Notes: generated by a model from the sequence alone, not told the origin. A stretch of DNA of 64,000 bases from an uncultured Lachnospiraceae bacterium (GCA_910584205.1 CAJUAA010000003.1:133494-197493), one strand, 5' to 3'. Positions 18,200 through 29,187 are shown, counted from the first letter of the stretch. Numbers and translations are program-made.

Positions 18200-18664
18200 A
18201 TGTCATCAAAAGATCTTTGCTGCTGTGCAGAGCAGATGGCCATGGCCACCGTTCCCAGGCAGGAATGGTGCGAGCCCTATGATCTGTGCACGGCCCTGAA
18301 GGAAGGAACCATCTTTCCCTGTCTGAATCTGGCCTTTTACAAGGCGCCTCTGGGAGAAAGCGCCCAGAAGCCGGTAAGCGACAGCCCGGATGATGGGCAG
18401 CGGAACCGGGAAACGGCCATGAACCGCCTGATGGAGGTGGGATTTGCCATCAACGACCTGACCCTGTACCTGGATACGCATCCCTCCTGCCCCAAAGGGC
18501 TTTCTCTGTTCCACCGGCTTTCGGAGGAACGGTTGAAGCTGCTGGCGGACTTTGCCGGAAATTTCTACCCGTTGACGCAGCTTTCCATGGTCACGGGGAA
18601 TACGGACCCAAATGAATATGGATGGACCGAAGGGCCCATGCCGTGGGAAGGAGCGTGCATCTGA
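18200..18664 (+). CDS. cotJAB: CotJA-CotJB fusion, spore coat protein
   Basis: A 154-residue protein in which both small CotJ coat proteins are joined. Residues about 15-55 match CotJA (WCEPYDLCTALKEGTIFPCLNLAF); about 78-154 match CotJB (LMEVGFAINDLTLYLDTHP ... PMPWE). These are normally separate genes. The joint is a Gln/Asp/Arg-rich linker (about 56-75), and no stop or frameshift is seen. The start at 18200 is set by GGAGG at 18187-18191. The stop overlaps the cotJC start (TGATG). Expression is expected in the mother cell during sporulation, but no convincing sigma-E promoter could be picked out. Confidence 0.9.
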   Translation: MSSKDLCCCAEQMAMATVPRQEWCEPYDLCTALKEGTIFPCLNLAFYKAPLGESAQKPVSDSPDDGQRNRETAMNRLMEVGFAINDLTLYLDTHPSCPKGLSLFHRLSEERLKLLADFAGNFYPLTQLSMVTGNTDPNEYGWTEGPMPWEGACI

Positions 18665-19260
18665 TGTTTGCCTATGAGAAACGACTGCAGTATCCTGTAA
18701 AAATCAAGAACACCAACCCCGATATCGCCAAACTGGTCATCAGCCAGTACGGAGGGCCGGACGGGGAGATGTCCGCCAGCATGCGCTATCTGTCCCAGCG
18801 CTACACCATGCCGGTGAAAAAGGTGGGCGGGCTTCTGACGGACATCGGCACGGAGGAATTGAACCACCTGGAAATCATCTGCGCCATCGTCTACCAGCTG
18901 ACCCGGGATCTGACGGAAGAGCAGGTAAAAACCGCCGGCTTTGACGCTTATTATATCGACCACACCAAGGCCCTGTGGCCCCAGGCGGCGGCCGGAGTCC
19001 CGTTCACTGCTCTGGAATTCCAGTCCAAAGGCGACGCGCTGGCGGATCTTTTTGAGGACCTTGCCGCCGAACAGAAAGCCCGGACGGTCTACGACAACCT
19101 TCTCCGGGTCATCGACGATCCGGATGTCCGGGCGCCGCTGAAATTCCTGCGTGCACGGGAAGTAGTCCATTTCCAGAGGTTCGGAGAAGCGCTGGAGATG
19201 ACGAAGGAAACGCTGAACCAGAAGAATTTCTACTGGACCAATCCGGAATTCGACCGGTAA
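18664..19260 (+). CDS. cotJC: CotJC, manganese-catalase-like spore coat protein
   Basis: A 198-residue protein of the manganese catalase/CotJC family. The diiron/dimanganese ligands are visible in helices IGTEELNHLEI and REVVHFQRFGEAL. It belongs to the inner spore coat and may detoxify peroxide. It begins one base inside the stop of the fused cotJAB gene and is followed by a strong hairpin. Confidence 0.93.
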   Translation: MFAYEKRLQYPVKIKNTNPDIAKLVISQYGGPDGEMSASMRYLSQRYTMPVKKVGGLLTDIGTEELNHLEIICAIVYQLTRDLTEEQVKTAGFDAYYIDHTKALWPQAAAGVPFTALEFQSKGDALADLFEDLAAEQKARTVYDNLLRVIDDPDVRAPLKFLRAREVVHFQRFGEALEMTKETLNQKNFYWTNPEFDR

Positions 19261-19285
19261 ATCCTGATTTTCCTGCATTATGCAA

Positions 19286-19326
19286 ACCATGTGGCATGCC
19301 TGCTCCGCGCAGGCATGCCACATGGT
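19286..19326. terminator. 18-bp hairpin between cotJC and the converging permease gene
   Basis: 19286-19303 is perfectly complementary to 19309-19326 around TCCGC. T-richness downstream is modest on either side, but position and stem strength fit a shared terminator for convergent genes. Confidence 0.75.
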
Positions 19327-19343
19327 CTTTGCCGTATCGTTTG

Positions 19344-21710
19344 TCATTCTCTGTTAATCGTATCCACAATCGTCAGCCTCCGGATCTGTCCGGCCGGTCC
19401 CAGAACGGACAGGCACGCAGAACCAACCACGACGGTCAGGATCACCAACAGCTCCCATCCCGGAACGCTCCACGCATCCCCCCATCTGGAAGTCACAAGC
19501 ATCCGGAATAAATACCGGTTCAGCAAAAGTCCGGCGGCACAGCCAAAAAGCACGCCGAACACCGTATACGCGGCGGCCTCCCCGACTATCATCCGCAGCA
19601 ACTGCCGTACGCTCATCCCAACGGCGCGCATGGCGCCGTATTCCCTCATCCGCGCCGATACGCTCATGGCCATGCTGTTGATGATGTTAAAGAATCCGAT
19701 CAGGGCAATCACGGCCAGAAATCCATACAGGAACACGGACATGGAATAACTGGCTCCCCTTGTTTCCCGGTTGCTGATCCGCCGGTCCGAAAAGGAACTG
19801 CCCGTTCTGCACGCCGCTTCCATCGCCCGGCGTATGTCCTGTACCTGCGTATCCGCCGCTTCCGGACGCAGCTGTACATCCAGCACCGCATACCCGTTTT
19901 CTCCCGTCAGCTCCCGGAACAGTTCCTCCGAGCAGATCACCATATCCGTCACATGGTCCATACTGCTGTCCAGGCCGTAATTATACGGGACATCTCCCAG
20001 CACTCCGGCTATGGGAACCTCCCTCTCGTTTCCGTCGGCCAAAATCCTCACACTGCTGCCTGCTGCCAGCGAATTTCCCGTCCGGAATACGGCCAGTACC
20101 CCTTTTCCATCCTCCGCATCCTGAAAATTCCCCTCCAGCAGAGCGTCCTTCGCCCACTCGAACTGTTGTTTGTCATAAGAGATAACAATCAGCTGCCTTC
20201 CGTCCGCGGGCAGCGTCAGTTCCGCATAACTCCTGCCAAACACTCGTTTTACGCCCGGATACGTTTCTATGTTCTTTGCAGACTCCGAAGAAATCTGATT
20301 GGAACTGTCCTCTGTACAGATATAGAGATCCGGAGCCGAAGGACGCAGCGGAGTGAGCGCATGATGCATAAAATCAACCGCCGTACTGAAGGCAAGAAAC
20401 AGAATGATGCTGAAGGCAAAGGAGCCGGTCACCAGCAGGAAATTCCTGCGGCTGCCCAGCGCATGGTGGATCCCCAGCGCCGTATCCACCTTGAAAAAAC
20501 GCGTATCTGCAGTTCTCTTTACCGCCTGTACCGTTCCGGCATTTCCGGAGACCGCTGTCAGCGGGGATACCTTCGACGCACGTCTCGCAGGGGCGCCCGC
20601 CGCCAGGAAAACCGTGATCAATCCGGTGACCGCGCCGGCTGCCATTCCCGGCCAGCTGACGCCAAACACCGGAAGCCCTTCGAAGAGTCCCGGACTCAGA
20701 AACCGCAGCATGCCGCACAGCCCCCATACCACGAAGGTCCCCGCCAGCACGCCGGCCGGAACCGCCGTTTTACACCAGCCAAACGCCTCTCTTTGCACAT
20801 ACCGGATCACCTGCTTTCCGGTGGCCCCAAGGCAGCGCAGCATCCCGAAGAAGCCGGTGCGCTGCGCAACGCTGCTGTTCATACTGGCCATGATCATCAG
20901 GATCCCCGCGATCACCACCAACACTGACAGAACCGCCGCCACCAGATAGAACTGCATCAGATACGGGTCCCTGCTCTGGAACATCAGCATGAGCACCTTC
21001 GCATTCTGCCGCACCTGCTCCGGCGAAAGCCCAAACGCCTCGCTGATCTCGCCAATTGTCTGCTGGATGTTGCAGAACCGCCCAAACTGTACAAAATACA
21101 GGAGTTCCTGATCGGCCCCGGTCTCTTCCGCATGCAGCGCCAGATATCCGTCTATATTCAGAAAGATACAGAACGCATCCAGCTTTGCCGTCAGCGCCGT
21201 ATTTTTTGCAATTCCGGTAACAAGGTACTGTCTGACCCCTCCTCCGGGTATGGCCAGTTCCATCGTATCTCCGATATCCATCCCCAGGCGGGCCCTGATA
21301 TTTTCATTGATCACCGCCTGCTGCGTGCTCTCAGGGAACGTGCCTTCCAGAATCTCCGCATCCGGAATCATTTCCTGAAATTCCATGTCGAATCCGCAGA
21401 TCCCGCTCTCGATCCCCTCGATCCGGTACCCGTCCTTCAGATGATAGTTCAGTGTCCCGTACCGGGCAGCCCGCCTGATCTCCGGACGCGCGCGCAGAAG
21501 CGCCCCCTGCTCTTCGTCCATCTGGAACGCCGCGTGCCAGCTTCCATCCGTCTTTTTCGCCTGCATCAGCTGGGAGCGCATCTCCATATCCGCCATGCCG
21601 AAGATCACCGTGACCAGAAAGACGGCCAGCGCGATGCAGAGCCTGGTCATCCGGTTCTGCCTTCTGTGACGCTTTGCCGAAAGCCCGGCCAGATCAAGAT
21701 AATGCTTCAT
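19344..21710 (-). CDS. FtsX-type ABC transporter permease
   Basis: A 788-residue permease with an N-terminal helix (about 20-42), an extracytoplasmic domain, three central helices (about 260-380), another helix and extracytoplasmic domain (about 430-650), and three C-terminal helices. The start at 21710 is fixed by an ATGA overlap with the ATPase gene. It has the same architecture as the permease at 10652-13156 but is clearly divergent from it. Lipid, lipoprotein or peptide handling is likely; substrate unknown. Confidence 0.88.
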   Translation of the reverse strand: MKHYLDLAGLSAKRHRRQNRMTRLCIALAVFLVTVIFGMADMEMRSQLMQAKKTDGSWHAAFQMDEEQGALLRARPEIRRAARYGTLNYHLKDGYRIEGIESGICGFDMEFQEMIPDAEILEGTFPESTQQAVINENIRARLGMDIGDTMELAIPGGGVRQYLVTGIAKNTALTAKLDAFCIFLNIDGYLALHAEETGADQELLYFVQFGRFCNIQQTIGEISEAFGLSPEQVRQNAKVLMLMFQSRDPYLMQFYLVAAVLSVLVVIAGILMIMASMNSSVAQRTGFFGMLRCLGATGKQVIRYVQREAFGWCKTAVPAGVLAGTFVVWGLCGMLRFLSPGLFEGLPVFGVSWPGMAAGAVTGLITVFLAAGAPARRASKVSPLTAVSGNAGTVQAVKRTADTRFFKVDTALGIHHALGSRRNFLLVTGSFAFSIILFLAFSTAVDFMHHALTPLRPSAPDLYICTEDSSNQISSESAKNIETYPGVKRVFGRSYAELTLPADGRQLIVISYDKQQFEWAKDALLEGNFQDAEDGKGVLAVFRTGNSLAAGSSVRILADGNEREVPIAGVLGDVPYNYGLDSSMDHVTDMVICSEELFRELTGENGYAVLDVQLRPEAADTQVQDIRRAMEAACRTGSSFSDRRISNRETRGASYSMSVFLYGFLAVIALIGFFNIINSMAMSVSARMREYGAMRAVGMSVRQLLRMIVGEAAAYTVFGVLFGCAAGLLLNRYLFRMLVTSRWGDAWSVPGWELLVILTVVVGSACLSVLGPAGQIRRLTIVDTINRE

Positions 21711-22390
21711 CCTTCCGCACCTCCCAGCTCCTTCAGCCTTCCGTCCGTGACCCGGAAGACGCGGTCCGCCGACGCGGCCAGATTCATGTTGTGCGTGATC
21801 ATCAGCACCGTCTGCTGATAATGCCTCGATGCCGTGCACAGAAGATCCATCACATCCCGGCTGCTCTTCGAATCCAGATTTCCGGTGGGTTCATCCGCCA
21901 GAACCAGCGCCGGATGCGCAATCAGCGCCCGTCCGATGGCCACCCGCTGCTGCTGGCCGCCGGAGAGCTGCCCCGGCAGATGCTTCCGCCTGTCGGCCAG
22001 TCCGAGTACCTCCAGCATCTCCTCCACCCGGTTCCTGTCCGGCTTCTGATCGTCCAGCAGAATGGGAAATATGATATTCTGCTCCACGTCAAGCTCCGGA
22101 ATCAGATGAAAGGACTGAAAGATGAATCCGATGTTCCGCCTTCGGAACACAGTCCGCTCGTTCTCCCCCATGGCAGACAGATCCTTCCCGTTTATAAACA
22201 CCTTTCCTTCATCTGCTTCATCCAGCCCGCCGATGCAGTGCAGAAGCGTGCTCTTTCCGGAGCCGGATGCTCCGACCACGGCGCCGAACTCTCCCTTCTG
22301 AATGGAAAAGGAGACTTTCTTCAGCGCCTCCACCCGCGCCTCTCCCGCTCCGTACACTTTGCTCAGACTTTCCACCTTTACAATTTCCAT
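21707..22390 (-). CDS. ABC transporter ATP-binding protein (LolD/MacB type)
   Basis: A 227-residue ATPase with Walker [10 protein letters not shown], signature LSGGQQQR, Walker [13 protein letters not shown] and ITHN in place of the usual ITHD. It is preceded by AGGAG and coupled to the permease gene by ATGA. It probably forms its own transcription unit below the kinase, with a TTACA-N4-TGTAA box upstream. Confidence 0.92.
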   Translation of the reverse strand: MEIVKVESLSKVYGAGEARVEALKKVSFSIQKGEFGAVVGASGSGKSTLLHCIGGLDEADEGKVFINGKDLSAMGENERTVFRRRNIGFIFQSFHLIPELDVEQNIIFPILLDDQKPDRNRVEEMLEVLGLADRRKHLPGQLSGGQQQRVAIGRALIAHPALVLADEPTGNLDSKSSRDVMDLLCTASRHYQQTVLMITHNMNLAASADRVFRVTDGRLKELGGAEG

Positions 22391-22448
22391 CCGTCATCTC
22401 CTGCCTTTCTTTCCTGTTTTGGTCTGACAGGATCAGCATAACCGCTGT

Positions 22449-22487
22449 GTCTTACAAATACGTGAATCTTGTCTTACAGTTCTGTAA
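22449..22487 (-). promoter_or_regulatory. Candidate response-regulator operator upstream of the second ABC transporter
   Basis: TTACA-N4-TGTAA occupies 22474-22487, overlapping the end of the kinase gene. The sequence GTCTTACA is also repeated directly at 22449 and 22471, 22 bp apart (two helical turns). The same dyad lies before the regulator gene at 24472-24485, so the regulator of this module is the likely binder. Confidence 0.6.
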
Positions 22488-23703
22488 GAAAGGTCATCCG
22501 GAAGGTGCTCCCCTCCCCGGGGCTGCTTTCCACGGACAGGGTTCCCCCCTGTCCCTCCACGATGGATTTTGCCAGGGAAAGTCCAAGGCCGGCTCCCTGC
22601 CGGTCGCCGGACACGCTGCCGCGGTAAAACTGCCTGAAAATATGGTGAATCTCCTCCTCCGGGATGCCGCATCCGTCGTCCTCTACGGTCAGGCGGACCA
22701 CCGCCGGCGTCCTCTCCCAGAAAATCCGGATGACGCCGCCCGCCTCCGTGTGATCCAGAGCGTTTTTCACCAGATTCCCCACCGCCTCCTTCGTCCACTC
22801 CGGGTCGCAAGCCAGCTTCTCCTCTCTGCGCCCCTCTATCCGTATGCGTTTCCTCTCGCGCTCCGCCCGTTCCAGCAGGTCCCCCGCCGCCTGTTCTGAG
22901 ATTTCAGAAAGCAGGCACTGCTTTTTCTCAAAGACGATTGTTCCTGCATCCAGCCGGGCCATCTTCAGCAGCGACTGGATCAGGTGCTCCATCCGCTCCA
23001 GAGACCGCATGGATTTTTCCGTAAAAATCCTCACCGCCTCTTCCTTCCCCGGCTCCCCCTGCATGATCTCCGTATACATGCTCAGCGCCGCAAGAGGCGT
23101 CTTCAACTGATGGGAAATATTCGAGATCATATCCTTTAAAAAGTTCTTCGCCCGGCGCTCCGCCTCGCCCTTTGCCTGCAGAGACTGCGCCAGCTCCTCC
23201 ATGCTCCCGAACAGCCGGCAGAGCGAACCGGTCTGCCCGTCCGGCAGATGCGCATCGAACCGGTGTTCTGCATATCGTGCGATCACCCGCTCCGCTTCTT
23301 CATATATCCGCTCCCGGCGCCGAAAATAAACCGCGGCTCCGGCCAGTATCACCACCGCCAACCCTGCGCCGGCGGACACCAAGGGCAGGAAAAGCCAGAC
23401 GGACGTCTGTTCCATCAACAGCAGAAAATATCCCCTCCCCTGCCCGGTATGCCCGATCATACGAAGCAGATCCATACCCTCTTCCGTCACCTCTGTACCG
23501 TTCCAGGCGGCGAATACCGTCTCCGGCGGAATGTCCTGCTCCAGCAGATACGAGACCGCCGCCAACTCCCGCTTCGCCAGAAACTCCCGGATATTTCTCA
23601 CCTGCAGAATGCTGAGCAGCCCCAGAACGCCGGTCTGCAGGGCAAGCGCCGCCGCAAGGAAAAAGTAAAACCTCCGGGTCTGTCTTTCGTGCAGAAACTT
23701 CAT
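22474..23703 (-). CDS. Sensor histidine kinase of the second ABC-linked two-component system
   Basis: A 409-residue kinase with two membrane helices (about 14-35 and 115-140), HisKA with His in NISHQLKTP, N-box VGNLVKNALDH and ATP-lid motifs DDGCGIPEE and GAGLGLSLAKSIV. It starts 5 nt after the regulator gene with GGAG upstream. The extracytoplasmic loop of about 75 residues may sense a ligand. Confidence 0.92.
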   Translation of the reverse strand: MKFLHERQTRRFYFFLAAALALQTGVLGLLSILQVRNIREFLAKRELAAVSYLLEQDIPPETVFAAWNGTEVTEEGMDLLRMIGHTGQGRGYFLLLMEQTSVWLFLPLVSAGAGLAVVILAGAAVYFRRRERIYEEAERVIARYAEHRFDAHLPDGQTGSLCRLFGSMEELAQSLQAKGEAERRAKNFLKDMISNISHQLKTPLAALSMYTEIMQGEPGKEEAVRIFTEKSMRSLERMEHLIQSLLKMARLDAGTIVFEKKQCLLSEISEQAAGDLLERAERERKRIRIEGRREEKLACDPEWTKEAVGNLVKNALDHTEAGGVIRIFWERTPAVVRLTVEDDGCGIPEEEIHHIFRQFYRGSVSGDRQGAGLGLSLAKSIVEGQGGTLSVESSPGEGSTFRMTFLTEL

Positions 23704-23708
23704 GTGTC

Positions 23709-24395
23709 TCACTCCTTCCACTGATAGCCCACGCCCCGGACCGTGACCAGATGCTCCGGCCTGGACGGATCCTTCTCCAGCTTCTCCCGGAGACGGCGCA
23801 CATACACGGACAGGGTGTTGTCGTCCACGAAATTTCCGCATCCATCCCACAGCCTGTCCAGAAGCAGACCGCGGGTGAGCACGCTTCCCCTGTTTTTCAG
23901 CAGAAAGCAGAGAAGCCGGTACTCCGCCCCGGTAAGCTCCAGAGGCGCCCCGTTTAAGGATGCTCTGCTTTCCGGCAGATTGACCACAAGGCTGCCCGAC
24001 TGCAGAATTCCCTCCCCTGTATGTTCACGGCCGCTGCGCCGCAGCAGCGCCCGGATGCGGGAGCACAGCTCCCCCAGCTTGAAGGGTTTGGTCATATAGT
24101 CATCCCCTCCGCAGTCCAGTCCCCGGATCACGCTGGTCTCCTCGTCCGACGCCGTCAGAAAGATGATCGGAGTCTGAACGCCGAATCGGCGGAGCTTCTC
24201 ACACAGAGTGATTCCGTTCCCATCCGGCAGCGTCACATCCAAAAGAAGGAGGTCATAGCCGGCCTGTTCTATCACCAGCCGTTCCGCCTCCTTTATGGTC
24301 CTTACCGCCTCCAGGTCAAACCCGTTTTTCTTCAGAGCATAAGTCAGCCCCTCGATCAGGCTGATATCGTCTTCAAGAAGCAGCAGTTTCTGCAA
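23709..24395 (-). CDS. OmpR-family response regulator (TTG start)
   Basis: A 228-residue regulator with receiver Asp in LLLLDVTLPDGNG, MTKPF Lys, and a winged-helix C-terminus ending RGVGYQWKE. The start is TTG, placed by GGGAGG eight bases upstream; no in-frame ATG is available. It is the first gene of the kinase pair and probably binds the TTACA-N4-TGTAA boxes at 22474 and 24472. Confidence 0.92.
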   Translation of the reverse strand: MQKLLLLEDDISLIEGLTYALKKNGFDLEAVRTIKEAERLVIEQAGYDLLLLDVTLPDGNGITLCEKLRRFGVQTPIIFLTASDEETSVIRGLDCGGDDYMTKPFKLGELCSRIRALLRRSGREHTGEGILQSGSLVVNLPESRASLNGAPLELTGAEYRLLCFLLKNRGSVLTRGLLLDRLWDGCGNFVDDNTLSVYVRRLREKLEKDPSRPEHLVTVRGVGYQWKE

Positions 24396-24442
24396 ATCAC
24401 ATACCTCCCTTCGAAAAAATCACGCGCGTACGCTTTCTGTCT

Positions 24443-24485
24443 ATTATACACGATTTTGAAAAGATGGCTGCTTACAAAAATGTAA
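24443..24485 (-). promoter_or_regulatory. Promoter with TTACA-N4-TGTAA operator for the regulator-kinase operon
   Basis: On the minus strand a -10 TATAAT lies at 24443-24448. No good -35 exists 17 nt away, but a perfect TTACA-AAAA-TGTAA dyad (24472-24485) sits just upstream of that place, as expected of a promoter needing an activator. Confidence 0.6.
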
Positions 24486-24569
24486 GATATTTCAGCAGAA
24501 AACCTTTTGATATCCGGCCGCCTTCAGGAGCAGCACATGTTTTTTCCTTCATACACAGGTCAAAATCTC

Positions 24570-25067
24570 TTATTCCTCTTCCTTTATCAGTTCCATCGCT
24601 TCTTTTCCTGTCATATGAAGTATGGTCATCTCAAGCATACAGAGACGGGACCATGCCTGACTGATCGTCTTTCTGCGTCTCTCTCCGGTATCGTCCGGCG
24701 CATACTTCAAGGCCAGCTTTTCGATCGCCGTCCTTTTTTCCTGTTCCTCGGTCAGCACCCGTATTTCCCCAAAAGCAATCGCGCTCCTGAAGTAAGAAGT
24801 ATACATTTCCGGAACAACCTGATCCTGATCAACGACACAGAAAGACGCCTTTGCGTTTTTTTGAATAAGCTCCAGCTTGTGTCCTGCCTTTGCGCAGTGA
24901 AAATATATTTTTTCATTGTTATCATCATACACATAACTGATCGGTACCGCGTAGGGATAACCGCCATCCTCCGCCAGTGCCAGCACGCCCGACGTTCCCG
25001 TGCGCATAATGTCTGCCGTCCTCTGCTCTGATAATGCCTGTTTTTTTCTTCTCATCTCACGAAACAT
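24570..25067 (-). CDS. Pyridoxamine 5'-phosphate oxidase-like flavoprotein
   Basis: A 165-residue member of the split-barrel FMN-binding superfamily (NimA/PNPOx-like). The N-terminal barrel is visible (TSGVLALAEDGGYPYAVPISYVYDD, KIYFHCAKAGHKLELIQKNAKASFCVV, FRSAIAFGEIRVL). Such proteins reduce nitro compounds or bind haem or flavin. The start at 25067 has GGAGGG; the longer frame begins without a site. The substrate is unknown. Confidence 0.85.
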   Translation of the reverse strand: MFREMRRKKQALSEQRTADIMRTGTSGVLALAEDGGYPYAVPISYVYDDNNEKIYFHCAKAGHKLELIQKNAKASFCVVDQDQVVPEMYTSYFRSAIAFGEIRVLTEEQEKRTAIEKLALKYAPDDTGERRRKTISQAWSRLCMLEMTILHMTGKEAMELIKEEE

Positions 25068-25115
25068 CTGAAAACCCTCCTCGTCATACTCCCCGTCCCG
25101 CCACATCATCTTTGA

Positions 25116-25559
25116 TCATTTTGATGATTTTCGCCGGCACGCCTGAATCATACGGACCAGACATTCCACAGCCTCCGCTCCGAAGCTCATCCGCGGAAGC
25201 CGGATCGTCGTCAGCGCCGGCTCAACCAGTTCGCAGATCGGCCGGCCGTCATACCCCACAGTCGAAAATCCTCCGGTGCCCCTGATTGTAAAGATACTGC
25301 ACGGCAAGATACGTTCCCTGCTCATTGTTGGGCATGACAGAGTTAAGGCTTTTTTCCGGGAAATAATTGTCAAACAGCACAAGCCAAATGTTGATTCCTC
25401 CAAAATATTCCAGCACATCTCTCTGCATCTCTGTTGCAAAAATCACGCATCCTCCGCACGCAGCGTCCGGATCTTCTCCAGTACCTTCCTGCGCGTCTTA
25501 TCACTGATTCCCGGCTTTCCATTTAAAACCAGAGAGATGGTCGCAGTAGACACTATCAT
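25116..25559 (-). pseudogene. LacI-family sugar repressor remnant
   Basis: Three pieces in different frames remain. At 25443-25559 lies part of the LacI helix-turn-helix (VSTATISLVLNGKPGISDKT), missing its first ten or so residues and ending in a stop. At 25249-25446 is a ligand-domain piece (NSVMPNNEQGTYLAVQYLYNQGHRRI), and at 25116-25300 the C-terminal piece in another frame (GYDGRPICELVEPALTTIRLPR). About half of a normal 330-residue protein is missing. It is the first of four damaged sugar genes in a row. Confidence 0.85.
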
Positions 25560-25585
25560 ATATAAATATTTATAAATTGTCAAAC

Positions 25586-25624
25586 AAAAGCCGACGGCAT
25601 ACCCATTTTCTGCCGGCGGCTTTT
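25586..25624. terminator. Bidirectional terminator
   Basis: AAAAGCCGACGGC (25586-25598) pairs with 25612-25624 with one mismatch. A-run before and T-run after the stem fit termination on either strand. It lies below the ABC ATPase remnant. Confidence 0.75.
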
Positions 25625-25677
25625 ACCTGTCTCCCTCGTGAGCAGAACTGCCCGTTCCTTAATCTGGCAGCGTCCAT

Positions 25678-25925
25678 TCATTTTGCTTCCATCATTCCTC
25701 TTGTTACGCTCATGATCGCCATCAGTTCCGGACTCTCTGACGACATGACCACCACTGCTTTCCCCTGCCTGCAGAGTTCATTCAGAATCTTGTAAATCTC
25801 CGCCTTGGTGCCTGCATCGATTCCCTTTGTCGGTTCCTCCACCAGCAGAATGAACGAATCATAATACAGCCACCTGGCCACAAGCGCTTTCTGCAGCCGC
25901 TGTCCATATCCGGGATATTCCGGGC
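25678..25925 (-). pseudogene. C-terminal remnant of a sugar ABC transporter ATPase (RbsA/MglA type)
   Basis: Only about the last 80 codons remain. They include a degraded signature region (QRLQKALVARWL), the second-domain Walker B with the family's EEPTKGIDAGTK, and VVVMSSESPELM. Full proteins are about 500 residues. The rest of the gene and its permease and binding-protein partners are absent here. No start with a ribosome site is present. Confidence 0.85.
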
Positions 25926-26007
25926 CGCCTGATCCGGATGTGACGATTCACAATTTTTGTACCAAATGTCAAAATATCCGTTTTGTTACCAGCCTGTTTC
26001 AGACATA

Positions 26008-26036
26008 TTGCATTTCTTTTTCGCCACTGCTATCAG
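26008..26036 (+). promoter_or_regulatory. Weak candidate promoter before the damaged PTS gene
   Basis: TTGCAT (26008-26013) and TATCAG (26031-26036) are 17 nt apart, about 110 nt before the start. The -10 is poor. The rest of the 220-base gap holds no recognised feature. Confidence 0.3.
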
Positions 26037-26145
26037 GAATTCAACACGAAATACCAGTCATGTACATCAACCCGGGAGAATGGTTTTCGTCGGATATGTT
26101 CATACGAATCTAAATGTTAATTAGAAGAAGGGAAGTGTTGTTTCA

Positions 26146-27671
26146 ATGATGCAAAAAATTCAGAAGTTCGGCGGCGCCATGTTCACACCGGTCCTGCTGT
26201 TTGCGTTCGCGGGTGTCATGGTCGGCATCGGTACCCTGTGTACGACCGAAGCAGTCCTTGGACCGCTGGCTGCTCCTACGAGCATGTGGTACCTGGTATG
26301 GAACGTCGTCCTTCAGGGCGCGTGGTGCGTATTCAATCAGCTGCCCCTGCTGTTTGTCATCGGCCTCCCGATCGGCCTGGCGAAGAAGCAGGCTGCACGC
26401 TGCTGTATGGAAGCACTGGTATCGCGCTTGCATTCTACCCCACCGCGAAGAAGGAGAAGAAAACACAGCTGAAAGCACTGCTGATCCCCATCGTGCTGAC
26501 AGCTATCGTCTGCGGCGTTACCGAGCCCATCGAGTTCACGTTCCTGTTCATGGCTCCGGCGCTGTTCGTGGTACACTGTATCCTGGCGGCATGTCTGTCC
26601 ACGACCATGAACCTGTTCGGCATCGTCGGCGTGTTCTCCGGCGGCCTGATCGAGATGAGTTCCTTAAACTTCATCCCGCTTATGACTTCTCACTGGAAAC
26701 AGTACCTGCTGCTGCTGCTGGTCATCGGTCTTGTGTACACCGGTATCTGGTTCGTGGTCTTCCGTTTCCTGATCGTGAAATTTGATTTCAAGACGCCGGG
26801 ACGCGAGGATACCGACGAGACCAAATTCTATTCCAAAGCGGAGTTCCGCGCAAAACAGGCCGGCGGCCAGGAGATGGACAAAAAGACCATGTTGGCAGCG
26901 CTGATCCTGGAAGGCCTGGGCGGCGCTGACAACATCGTGGACGTGACCAACTGCGCAACCCGTCTGCGCGTCAATGTCAAGGATGCGGCTCCGGTAAAAG
27001 AGGATGCGTATTTCAAAGGCATCGGCACTCACGGCATCTCCAAAAACGGCAAGGCCATGCAGGTCATCGTCGGCATGAACGTACCGAGCGTCCGTGAGAA
27101 ATTTGAAAACATTCTGGCAAATCCGTCCGCATACGTACCGGATCTGGGCGATGCGGCCGATCAGCAGAAGACAAAGCCGGCGGCGGAAAAGACAGCAGAT
27201 ACGGCAAACCTGCCGGTGCACAAGATCAAGGCGGTGGCAAACGGAAAAGCCATGCCGGTCAGCGAAGTACCGGATGAGGTATTTGCTTCCAAAGCGCTGG
27301 GAGACGGCGTGGCGGTGATCGTAACCGACGGAAAAGTCTATGCGCCCGCGGACGGCACCATCTCCATGATTGCAGAGACGCTGCACGCATACGGCATCAG
27401 CACTCCGGACGGACTGGAGCTTCTTGTCCATATCGGTATCAATACCGTGGAGCTGAACGGCGAAGGCTTCTCTCCGAAGGTCAGGGAAGGCGACCAGGTC
27501 AAAGCAGGCCAGCTGCTCTGCGAGATCGATATGAAGCTCATGAAAGAAAAGGGCTATCCGACCCACACTCCGATCCTGATGACCAACGGTGACGAGTGCG
27601 CGGACGTCAAACTTCTCCCGGGCGAAAATGTCAAGGCTGGAGAGACAACCGTTATTACCTATAAAAAATAA
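26146..27671 (+). pseudogene. Alpha-glucoside/maltose-type PTS EIICBA with internal deletion and frameshift
   Basis: The first 92 codons match the start of GlvC/MalX-like EIIC (MMQKIQKFGGAMFTPVLLF ... GLPIGLAKKQAARCCMEAL). At about 26410-26420 the reading frame shifts, and the sequence resumes far inside EIIC at TGIALAFYPTAKKEKKTQ. About 150-170 residues of membrane domain are missing, judged from family layout. The remainder is intact in the new frame: EIIC end (TEPIEFTFLF), EIIB with the phosphocysteine motif TNCATRLR, and EIIA with the active His in [15 protein letters not shown] working transporter cannot be made from this copy, though the EIIB and EIIA domains might still be produced if translation restarts. 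It precedes the frameshifted GH4 gene, its normal partner. Confidence 0.88.
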
Positions 27672-27679
27672 CCCTATGA

Positions 27680-29050
<1,371 letters not shown>

Positions 29051-29093
29051 ACAGACCGATAACCCGTAAACCCGTTTCTTTCTGAACCGGATT

Positions 29094-29138
29094 CCGTAAA
29101 TGTGCTCTGAATCTTTTCCGTTCAGAGCGCATTTACGG
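29094..29138 (+). terminator. Strong hairpin after the GH4 gene
   Basis: 29094-29111 pairs with 29121-29138 over 18 positions with one mismatch. No T-run follows. The position fits transcript end for the PTS-GH4 unit. Confidence 0.6.
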
Positions 29139-29187
29139 GCCATATGTCCTGACAGAGAGAGAAACCAGACCGGAACAGGAGCATGAT

